Source: Progne subis subis (lineage: Eukaryota > Chordata > Aves > Passeriformes > Hirundinidae). From it: a stretch of DNA of 64,000 nt. Shown here one piece after another: positions 49,364 through 59,200 of the stretch. Position 1 is the first letter of the stretch, and each line of letters starts with the position of its first letter. The notes under the pieces were generated by a model, which was not told where the DNA came from, did no database searches, and worked only from the letters and a program-made list of their open reading frames with translations. A program made the translations under genes and the position numbers. The stretch is from NCBI GenBank assembly GCA_022316685.1, contig JAKJHU010000030.1:16138018-16202017 (forward strand), in the 5' to 3' direction.

Positions 49364-50816
49364 TGCTGTGGTTTAACCCCAGACAGCAAGTAAGCCCCAC
49401 ACGGCTGCTCTGTCACTGCCTAACCCTGGGGGAACTGGAGAGAGAATCAGAAATGTGAGAAAGTGAGAAAACTCATGTGTTGAGACAAAGACATTTTAAT
49501 AAGTAAAGCAAAAGCTGTGTATTCAAGCAAAGCAGAACAGGGAATGAATTCAGTACTCCCCATAGGCAGGTGCTTTGTTGTCTCCAGGGCCCCATCGTGC
49601 ACAATGGTGACTTGAAAAGATAAACGTCATCACTCCATACATCTCCCTTTTCTTCTTCCTCCAGATTTATATGCTGAGCGTTATGCCATGTGCTATGGAA
49701 TATCAGAGAAACACAGAATCATAGAATTGTTTAAGTTGGAAAATTAGTCTAAGGTCCTTGAGTCCATCAATTAACCCAGCACTGCCAAGTGCACCACTAA
49801 ACCCTGTCCCAAAGGTATGAAAAGAAGTACACGTCTTTTACCTCTAGGGATGGTGACCCCTGCTTCCCTGGACAGCCTGTTCCAGTGCTTGGTAAGCCTT
49901 TCCATGAAGACATTGTTCCTAGTATCCAATTCACACCTTCCCATGTACATCTTGAAGCCATTTCCTCTTGTTCTTTTGCTTGTTATTTTGGAGAAGGGAC
50001 CGATCCCCACCTGGCTACAGACTCCTTTCAGGTGGTTTCAGAGTGTGATAATGTCCCCCTGAACCTCCCTTTCTCCAGGCTAAACACACCCAGCTACCTC
50101 AGGTGTTCCTCATCAGACTTGTGCTCCAGAGCCTTCCCCAGCTCTGTTGCCCTTCTTTGGACTCACTCCATCCCCTCAGTGTCTTTCTTGTAACAAGGGA
50201 CCCAGAACTGGACTTGGATTCTGGGTGCACCCACCCACTGCTGAGTACAGGGGGACAATCACTGCCCTGGTCCTGCTGGCCACATTATTTCTGATACAAA
50301 CCAGGTGCCACTGGCTTTCTTGGCCACCTGGGCACACACTGGCTCATGTTCATGCACTGTTGACCAGCACCCCCAGGCCCTTTTCTTCTGGGAGTTTTTC
50401 CAGACACTCCTGTAGTACTGCCCGGGAATCTTGTGACCCAAGTGCATTACTCAGCACTTCACCTTGTCGAATTTCATACCACTGGCCTCAGCCCATCCTC
50501 TCTGCCTGGTCAGAACTCTCTGTAGGTCCCTCCTACTCTCCAGCAGATCAACACAGTCTTGTGTATATATCCCTTTTGTCAGTTGGGACCAATTGTTCTG
50601 GGTGTGTCCACTCCCAAATCCTTGTGCACCTTCAGCTTCCTTGCTGGGAAAGGTGATGATGAGGAGCAGAAAAGGCCTTGACTTTGTGCCATCACTGCTC
50701 AGCAATGGCTAATCATCCCTGTGTTATCAATAGTGTTTCCAGCAAAATATCTAGAACATAGTCCCATACCAGCTGCTGTAGAGAAAACTAACTCTACCCC
50801 AGCCAAAACTGGCTCA
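49364..50816 (+). mobile_element. Solo LTR (copy 2) split by a nested CR1
   Basis: The 5' part (49,364-49,704) starts TGCTGTGGTTTAACCCCAG and runs through 'tgttgagacaaagaca', 'aacagggaatgaattca', a TATA-like 'atttatatgctgagc' (49,665-49,679) and 'gccatgtgctatggaatatc'. The 3' part resumes at about 50,567 with 'atatcccttttgtcagttggg' and runs through 'tccttgtgcacc', 'aggagcagaaaaggccttgact' and '...ccaaaactggctca'. Together these are about 590 bp, the same length as the intact copy at 30,149. Perfect 5-bp duplications flank it, which suits an ERVL-type integrase. No viral coding sequence is present, so it is a solo LTR. Confidence 0.92.
49705..50566 (-). mobile_element. CR1 inserted inside the solo LTR
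   Basis: The left edge 'cacagaatcatagaattg' is a reverse-strand CR1 3' tail. On the minus strand an ORF2 C-terminal block is readable: SKRTRGNGFK, ELDTRNNVF, and KHWNRLSREAGV-like residues (about 49,830-50,000). Upstream ORF2 codons ending in GMKFDKVKC lie at about 50,451-50,480. It is 5'-truncated at about 860 bp and disabled by frameshifts. The short LTR sequence 'atatc' occurs at both junctions (49,700-49,704 and 50,567-50,571), consistent with a tiny target duplication or with microhomology. Plus-strand frames of up to 169 codons across it are antisense noise. Confidence 0.94.
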
Positions 50817-50821
50817 TTGCC
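50817..50821. repeat. Target-site duplication, right copy (TTGCC)
   Basis: Matches 49,359-49,363 exactly and fixes the 3' end of the LTR at 50,816. Confidence 0.85.
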
Positions 50822-51053
50822 CAATTCCGATCTGAAAATTACAACCAAATTATTAGCCTGCCTCCAATCCAAGCAGTAGGGGAAAGAAATCCCTGAGGGA
50901 TCAGCTCAGCAGTCCATTACACAAGCAAATCTGTATACATGTTAAGCTAGTTGTATCTGAGTAAAATAAACTAAAACATGGTGTGATACTCACCGACAGG
51001 ACTGCATTATATTTACTGCATTCACTTTTTATTTTTGAGAACTCTAAATGCTG

Positions 51054-51054
<1 letters not shown>

Positions 51055-51095
<41 letters not shown>
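51055..51095. repeat. T41 homopolymer
   Basis: An uninterrupted T run of about 41 nt. No retrocopy body was recognised on either side. Read on the minus strand it would be an A-tail, but there is no AATAAA or ATTAAA close upstream in that reading. Confidence 0.92.
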
Positions 51096-51097
<2 letters not shown>

Positions 51098-51693
51098 TGT
51101 TTTCCTTATTTTCACACACATGGAGTGTTGATATCAGGTTCCAGTCCCTTCAATAAGCAATTTCGAAGAAGCTCCTGATATGATTTGTGTACCAGTGGTC
51201 AATTGTTCTATTTTCTCACAGAAGGTCATTGCTGAGAAAAATGCCTGACAGAAATCTGTTGTCTTTCATCATTAGATTTTTCTGAGTTGATGGATTCCTA
51301 CCCAGGGAACCTTTACAAAAGCTTCACTGAGAGAGGCAGAACGAATCGACTGTGGATTTTTACCATTTTATCTTCAACTCAATGCTTTGCAAACTGTTTC
51401 TCGGGGGGAGCCAGGTCTGCTGTGTCTTGGGCTATCTGCTGCTTCCTTTTCAAAGCAGTTGACTAATGCAGGCTAGGATTTGCATTTTCAAATGATTTTT
51501 TACTTCCTTCTGGCTAAAAAGTTAATGCCAAACTGGTCATAAATTGAGGTTAAGGCAGCTTTTGAAGCCATCTTTGGGGCAAAAAGATTTCCTTATTTGA
51601 AGGGGGTCGCTGGAAATGCATACCGTTCCAGTATTAACAGCACAACAGTGCTTCTAAGGACTTTGCAGCTTTCTACATGGAAATGCTGAGCAG

Positions 51694-51695
<2 letters not shown>
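51096..51695. other. Unassigned DNA between two long T runs
   Basis: 600 bp of single-copy-looking sequence with no recognised gene or repeat. It is bounded on both sides by T runs of about 40 nt (see findings). Confidence 0.6.

Positions 51696-51735
<40 letters not shown>
51696..51735. repeat. T40 homopolymer
   Basis: An uninterrupted T run. On the minus strand it is A40 preceded about 12 nt upstream by ATTAAA (plus-strand TTTAAT at about 51,748-51,753), a variant polyadenylation signal. An A-tail of a minus-strand retrocopy is therefore possible, but no parental gene was recognised. Confidence 0.9.
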
Positions 51736-51737
<2 letters not shown>

Positions 51738-53383
51738 GGATGTGAGCTTTTAATTATTGTATTAACATTGTCAACTGTCAAATGCTTTGAAATAATTTAA
51801 TATTCCCGGTCTCTTTACAACCTGTTTATTGATATTCATGAAGTGAATCCCCTCTTGAGATGTCTAGACTGAATGTCAATATGGTTTATAGATGAAGACA
51901 TGGTTTATAGATGGAAGGTATTAATAATGGAATCCTGAAATTGTTTAATTTTACTTCAATAAAAGGCCAGGCAGGACAGGAACCAATATACCCTTTTACT
52001 AAATTGATGTACAAGTGAATACAAAGAATTAGAATAATTTCAACCATCAATGGTGAAGAAAAAAAATTATTGACTTTGAAGACATATTTTAATAGACAAA
52101 ATTATTTTGTTGAAAGCATTTTCCTGGATGAAATTCCTTCTTGACACATAAGACATGATTAGAGATACTTCCTTATTGTGTCTACACGCACTAGATATAA
52201 CTTACAGAAGACATATTTTAGGCTTCTGCCTCTTCTTGAAAGTCATACAAGAAAGGACTGAGTAGAGACATGTTTGCAAGAATTATCACAGGAGTAGTAT
52301 TTAAGGTCTATGCATGAAATGCAGAATAAATATTGTTTCTCCTGTATTATTCATAATGTCATAATAGCTGGTCATAGCACTCCCTCTGTCCTTATGAAAC
52401 ATTCTTATCCAATAATCTAATTAGGATGAGAAAAGTCCTGGGAATATCTTCAAAGGAGAAGATTCCTAACCTTTCAAATAAGAGAAAAACTTCTTTCATG
52501 GACAAGCACATGACAAATGCAAACCTAGAGAAAAGAAGAAATATTGTCCAATCTGTAAATCACAATAGCTCTGGTGGAAATTTTGGGGTCCTGAAGGTGC
52601 CAGCAAGCTTTCAGGGAGACCACCTGATCAGTGCCTCACTTGTCTCTTATGTCTATAACATTTTCCACCATTGAGGACTCATTGATCAAATATTCACAGT
52701 CTGATCCCATGCACACTGAAGTCAACATGACTTTATTTCTTATTAAATTAGCACACATTCTATCTTAGTCTTGAAAAGATGCATTTATCGCTTTCTCAAT
52801 TATGTTGTAATCCCTGATACACTCAGTATTTATGGTTTATTAGTACCTTAGGTTTCTACACCATTTTTTAGTTTTACTATGATTAGAATCAAAGTGTTTG
52901 ATTGCTGTCATAAAGGGAACTAAGTGTTTTTCTGAGTGCATATGTGACAGAAAGGACGCATTGCTATAGTTTTCCTGGTCTACACTGGATCTCTGTTATC
53001 ATTATGATCTCCATTGAAATGGCATATATATATCCTAACAGATATTCTATATTAATTCTGTGCCAGTGTTAAACAGTTCAGAAGTTAACTTCAGCATAAT
53101 ACCTGATTCATCTGAGTATGAACAAGGCTGAAAAATAATTTTAACTGAAAACCGCAAGGAGACTTTAGCCAAATGTTGGATACTTAGTAGATAGCTTTGG
53201 CTATGGGTTACCTGCTAATTCAGGATTCACTAAGAATCTCTCATTAGGACGATGATGGAGACCTTCTCATAGGAAAATACCACGTCAATTTTAGCCTTAC
53301 ACAGCACAGGAAGGGTACCTATCTTTGATAACTATGCTTTTAAATGACAGATGTCCCTGTTGTCATCACAGTACCAAATCAGC
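51736..53383. other. Non-coding AT-rich DNA, no recognised gene
   Basis: No repeat family recognised. A plus-strand frame at about 52,426-52,674 (82 codons) is K/N/S-rich with no recognised domain and may be chance. Confidence 0.6.
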
Positions 53384-54236
53384 AATCATAGAATCATAGC
53401 CTCACAGAATCATTAAAGTTGGGAAAGACTTCCATGGTCATTGAGTCCAACCTCTGATGGAACATCACCTATGGTCAACTAAACCATAGCACTAAGTGCC
53501 ACATCCAATAGTTCCTTGAACACTTCTAAGGATGTTGACTCCACCAATTCCCTGAACCATTCCAATGCTTATCCACCCTTTCCGTGAAGAAATTAATCCT
53601 GATGTCAAACTTGAACCTTCTCTGGCACAGTTTGCAGCCATTGCCTCTTATGCTGTCAGTGGTTGCCTATGAGAAGAGATCAACCCCCATCTGGTCACAA
53701 CCTCCTTTAAGGCAGCTGTAGAGTGATAAGGTTCCCCCTAAGCCTCCTTTCCTCCAGGTTAAACATAGAATCATAGAATCATGGACTATACTGAGTTGGA
53801 AAGGACCCATCAGGATCTTCATATCCAACTCCTGTCCCTGCATGGGAATCCCACCATGTGCCTGAGAGTGTTACCTGAGCACTGCTTGAACTCAGGCTTG
53901 GTTGTGTGATCCCTTCCCTGTTCCAGTGCTCCCTCAAGTACTCCTCATGTAGCTGACTCTCTACACTCTTTTCCAGGCCCACTGCTCTTCTCCGGACATG
54001 CTCCAGCACCTCAATTTTCTTCTTGAAGCAAGGGCCTCAAAACTGAATGCAGTATCTCAGGCATGGTCTTACCAGTGCTGAGTACAGAGGGGTAATCACT
54101 TTCCTAGTCCTGCTGGCCATTCTGTTTCTGATTCAGGTCAGGATGCCCTTGATCTTCTTGGAAACTTGGGAACATGCTATCTCATGTTCAGCCACTATTA
54201 ATCATCTCTTCCAGGTCCTTTTCCACCAAGCAACTC
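53384..54236 (-). mobile_element. CR1 (host copy) interrupted by a younger CR1
   Basis: The left edge 'aatcatagaatcatag...cacagaatcattaaagttggg' is a reverse-strand CR1 3' end. The blocks 'ttccttgaacacttctaaggatg', 'ccgtgaagaaattaatcctgatgtc' and 'agcctcctttcctccaggttaaaca' run to 53,765. A second CR1 tail intrudes there. The host element resumes at about 53,930 with 'ccctcaagtactcctcatg', 'ctcttctccggacatgctccagcacctcaat', 'gtgctgagtacagaggggtaatcac' and 'ctagtcctgctggcca'. Total host length is about 690 bp, 5'-truncated, with no intact frame. Confidence 0.9.
53766..53929 (-). mobile_element. Short CR1 nested within another CR1
   Basis: A fresh octamer tail ('tagaatcatagaatcatgg') appears in the middle of an older CR1. 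It is followed by the 3' end of a different subfamily: 'gagttggaaaggacccatcaggatc', 'ccaactcctgtccctgcatggg' and 'ccaccatgtgcctgagagtgtt'. Its length is about 164 bp, strongly 5'-truncated. The right junction is placed where host sequence resumes, within a few bases. Confidence 0.85.
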
Positions 54237-54357
54237 ATGTAAAAGTTTAACTCATGTCTGTGCAAGAGTGGCCAAAAGGTCCAGAACTGCTAGCTTTGCT
54301 AGCTTCTAAATAATTATAAAATTATATTTTTAAAAGGCAGTAAAGAACAGCTTTCAT

Positions 54358-54438
54358 CACAAAAACAAACAAACAAACAACAAAAAAACCCCCAACCAAC
54401 CAAACAAAAAACCCCACAAACCCAAAAAAACCCAAACA
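54358..54438. repeat. 81-nt A/C-only simple sequence tract
   Basis: All bases from 54,358 to 54,438 are A or C, in AAAC, CCAA and ACCCC-like units. It is the complementary-strand equivalent of the G/T tracts at 17,662 and 63,444. The minus-strand frame through it is a low-complexity artefact. Confidence 0.9.
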
Positions 54439-56159
54439 GAAAAAGGTATTTAAAATATTGACTCCTTCTGTCACATTTATGTTTGTAGGAACATTACCAG
54501 TGCAGTGATATCCTTGATACATCTTAGTCTCTGCGTCAGTGGACCCTATTTTCATAATATCAAAGTTGTTTCCTTGGTCCCTAAAGGAAAATGTAAACAC
54601 CCTGCCCTTGAAGGAGTTATAGATTGGATGTTTTCCTTCTGTTCGGACATCTTTGCAAGTCTTCTCACACCTACCAGTCCTTTTCCCTCCTCCATCAGTT
54701 GAACTGAATTGCTTTTTCTTTTGGCATCTTCTTTCTTTCTGTTGGACATCATGACAGAAAATCTCTAATACAAGGAGCACACTTCCAGCAACATCCCTAG
54801 ACACCTCCTTCCCACCAGCTCTGACCTTCCTGGGTTGTGTCTTGCTGTCTCTGACCCAGGACAGATCACACCAGTATCTAGATCCTTATCTTGACTGGGA
54901 CTCCCAGGATAGCTTTTAAAGCAAGCAGAGATCTGTTCTGCTGCATAATGTGTCATTTCACCAATCTAACTCCTTTACCTAAGGTGAAGAAACATTTGAC
55001 TTCTATAAGTACAGCTTTTCAATACTCTTTCTCAAGTATGAATTCCCATTAGTACCAAAATGTGGAAAACTGTACTGTTTACTTACGTGTTTGTATTTTA
55101 TTGGGGGAAAATGTCTGCTTGAATCTTTCTGCTGTGTTCGGATGGACGGCTTAGGAGGAGGCATGTAAGAAAAGAAACAATTATATTTATATGCATGGGT
55201 AACAGAGAACCGTGGCACTACCAATTCTTTAGTATGATTGTTGAGCCTAGTCTTTTCACATCAACAGCCAAATATACGATATGTCCTAATATTCCTGCAT
55301 GGCTGATCCAGAAATGTGACTGTTTGTAAAGTGTAATGAATCCTGAAACTTGCTCCACTGGAGGGCTTTTCCTCCACCCTCTAGATCCACTGTCCTTTTT
55401 GTTTCAGTCCCAAAAGGTGAGCATATTTTACCATAATGCCAAAAGTCATGTCAATTAAACATCATGAAAGAAGCAAGAAGAGCTCAACCTTGACAATTCA
55501 TGATGGCCCATGTTCAGCTGAATAATAAATAGGACTTGTATTCTTAAGAGTTATGTCTTCTAAGCTCCACACGTAATCATGCAACAGATATCCTTGATTT
55601 AGATTTCAGGTGATATAATGTAAATAATTACTCATGGCATGAAATAAAGAAATTGAAAATATGGCATTTGTATATCATTATGGGATAGCCATTTGTCAGC
55701 AGATAGAATCACCTCTCTGAGTAAAGTTTGTACTTCTGAATAAATTTGTTGCATTGAGAAACTGGGAAGGACAGTGAAAGACCATATTATAATTGGTTTT
55801 GTTTCCAGCTGATTTCTGTTCCAGCTCTTTCTATTTTACTCATTCCTGCTCTTTTACTGGACAGTGTTCTTGTACCTACAGTGTGGTGCAGATCAGGAAA
55901 TTGATCTTAAAAAACCCCCAAAAATGAATAACTAACAGCTGCTCCCCATCCCCGCCCCAACAACAGAAACAAATAAAACAAAAAACAACAACTGCTGTTG
56001 CTTTTAGGTTAGATCACCTGAATGGTGTATTCACACCAAGGAGAGGTGCTTGTGCTTGTAGGAGCACAACCAAGAAGAAGGAAGCTGGTACCGAGACATC
56101 AGCTGGTATTTCAATAAAAAAGATCAGTATCATGAAACCCATAGACTAAAAGGATCCAT
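54439..56159. other. Non-coding DNA, no recognised gene
   Basis: No recognised repeat, RNA gene or exon. Frames are under 80 codons apart from the low-complexity one entering from the A/C tract. Confidence 0.65.
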
Positions 56160-56253
56160 ATCATAGAGACATAAAAGAGTTTGTGTTAGAAAGGACCTTT
56201 AGGTATCATCTAATCTACTCTCTCTGTAATGAGGAGGGACATCTTGAACTAGT
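56160..56253 (-). mobile_element. CR1 3' end fragment
   Basis: 'atcatagagacataaaagag', then 'gtgttagaaaggacctttaggtatcatctaatct' and 'gaggagggacatcttgaactag', match the reverse complement of a CR1 3' terminus. The body beyond about 56,253 is not recognisable. Divergence is high, so this is an old, very short insertion. Confidence 0.8.
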
Positions 56254-59200
56254 GTTATAGCTGGATATCTCTGTAAACCATGATCCAAGTTAAGTTAAAG
56301 TTCCTGGGAAACTCTCTGTTCATTTAAATAGATTTTTAACTCAGCCCATGACAAGTGTAGAGAATCTGTGTGTTCTGATCTGTTAACAAAGAATACATTG
56401 CTTATTTTATATAACACATACTTTCTTCATCCACAAAACATTTAAGGCAACCACAGAAATGTGAACATCGTGAGAGCCTGAAGTAAATGAAAGTTCCGCT
56501 GCCTATGGGTCTCCTTAAATTGTGACCATCTGTTGGCCTGCTGAAACAGGTGCTGAGCATTTGCAACTCCACTGAAGCACAGGGAGTTGGGTGGAGTTCT
56601 GCTCTAGCTGAAAATCTTCTCATTCTTTTCAGTCCACAATTAGCTATTGGCCATTGCGTGCTACCATTAGTTGAGCCAGCCCAATACAATCTCATAAAGA
56701 AAATCAGTTTCTTTACAGATCTAAAAGTATCTTTTTTTTGAACTGAATATTACTTAATCCTTTGTATTTGGGGTTTATCTATGCAAGAAGTAAATGCAGC
56801 AAGATACTATTTCTTTGAGCTATGGGCACATTAATTAACAGCAAGAAGTGTTGGAAAGAATTACTATATTGTCAGTCTAACTTTACAGACAAAATACATT
56901 CAGTCAATTAATTTTAATATGTTCTAAATTTTATTCACTGTGGCATACAGAATGGAAATGAAATAGCACTTAACTGAAAACAAGGAATAGTTCCTCAGGT
57001 AGAGTTAAATTATGTTATTCTTTTTAATTTCAGTTGTTCTTTGCTAATTCCTGTAAGTTCATACCTGTCACACAATGCAGATTTGATCCCGTTAACTAGA
57101 AAAATAAGATCAAATCTATTAGGATACTCTAAGCCAGTAGATAGAAGTTGCAGGAAAAAGTGACCTTTTCCTGACATAGCTCTACTTCCATGAGATGCAA
57201 ATTCCCCTGGCTCATGCCTACCAGGTAAAAAATATTTCCACAAGCAAATGATAGTTTTAACAGAATTGTTGCATGGGGCAAACAATCTGCTGAAATGGTT
57301 GAGAGGTTTAGGAAGCTTATTTTAAACCACTAGAAAATTGCTACAATAATTTCTGCAGAATTTATAGTGCCATTGTATCCTGTTTTTCTTTATACTATCC
57401 ACATTATTGATTCAGCTGTGCTAATAATTGTAAGGGATGATATTATAATAATGTAATTTTGGCAAGATGCAGTACTGTTTAACTAATACATTATTTTCTA
57501 AAAGGATTCCTTTTAGAAACCCTATGGTCTTACTATATCATTTATTCCTTTCTTCCTAGCCTTTGAATACAAACAGAAATAGAAATGGCAGGAGGTAACA
57601 AAGCTTGTCATATAATCTCTTTCCCCTTAACCTTTATTCAGGACGATGCCTTCAACTCATGAAAAGTCTGCTTTGGAGCAATGTGAAATGTTTGCTAGGA
57701 AACCTGAAGCAAAGTAAAATTCAGCTGTTTTCAGCTTTTCCTACATATGTGGTATCCAGCCCATGTTTTGTCAAAAGGGTTGAATCTTTTGATTAAACCT
57801 GAGGCTAGTTATGAATGAATTGAAGCCAATTTATTGTTTTATATTAAAAGAAAAAGATAAACCCCTGGATTTCACATGCTTCCAGCTACAGATTGACCAA
57901 AATCTGAACTGTGAAGTTCTTGTTATTGCTTCAAAGAGGGAAAATGCCAGAGCTGAAGCCTGGAGAGAGAGGGGCTATGATGAGCAGAAGGGCTGCAGGC
58001 AGAGGGTTGTAGTTACTCTTTCACATCCTGCACTGCTCTCTCTGAGAGAAACTGTTCAGATTCCTGATTTGCATCCCTGCCACAAATGAAAAAAATGAGC
58101 ATAAGAAGGTGCCCAGTAGAAGGCTAAAGCAGCCTGAAAATGTCTTCAATCTTTGCTTTTTGATTTTGCTTCCCTCCCTTTCCTTTCCTCCCCACCGAGA
58201 TTGAAAACAAAGCCACAGTGCCAATTACGACTCATCTCCATGATATGGACACCTCATCACTTTGTCCTGAACAAAACCCATGAGCTCATTTAGGATATAT
58301 AACGAAGAGTTGTCAAATAGCTTTGTGTTTGTTACTAAAATGGGAGAGTTGCAGGGTGAAATAAGCAAGGAACTTTGCTTAAAGTTTGAGTATTTCAATC
58401 ATGTTCCCATTTCAGCCTTTGAGCTGGTTTCCAGCAACCTGCATTGGCCTTTCAGAGATAAACAGAATGTGCAGAAAGGTTGCTTGTTTTAAGGTGTATC
58501 TCAGGAAGCCAGTCTGTGCAGATGGTGAGAATGGTAGCTGCAGATACAGGAAACATGCAGTAAAAAGCCACCTTGGTTTTAGAAGCAAGAACCCACCACA
58601 TGTTATTTTCCAGCATCTGCACTTGGCAGGTGATTAGCTGTACAACCAGCAGAGAAAGCAGGTGATGGGCAGATGAGCAAAACAGTACCTAGAAAAGGGG
58701 CAAAGTAAGAATCAAGATCAATGGGAATGAGAAACTTCAGGCAAAATAGTATAACAAAAGCTTTAGAATATTGGAAAGAACAATCTAGGCTGTACAGAGG
58801 ACTGCCTAGGGGGATTAAAATAAGAAAATAAAAGTAAAATTTTTGTTTCACTACCTCATGTGAGGGAAAGAATAAGAAATTAATGTAATTTTGTAGCTAA
58901 ACATAATAGCAGTTAGTAGCACAGTTGTAAAAACTGAAGGAGAAGGACAGACCATCACAAATTATCAAGTGAAAATAGTTAAAAAAGTTAAGACATCCTC
59001 AGCTGGATTTTACCAATCCCTCAACTGAAATGCGATCATTGACTGTGATCCCATCACTCAACAGGAGAACAACAGGAGTGCCCAAATCACCCTTCACAGC
59101 ATTTTTCAGTGTTACATCTCAATAAGTTTTACAGAGGACTTCAAAGCACATCGTGCAGTTCTGGAAATATAAAAGATGTCCTCATTAGAGACAAGATCGC

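Noticed and set aside
50147..50656. 169-codon plus-strand frame
   Set aside because: Antisense reading of the nested CR1. The minus strand carries the recognisable ORF2 residues.
54322..54804. 160-codon minus-strand frame with a hydrophobic C-terminus
   Set aside because: The apparent membrane-like end is the translation of the A/C simple-sequence tract at 54,358-54,438. No start context or domain supports a gene.
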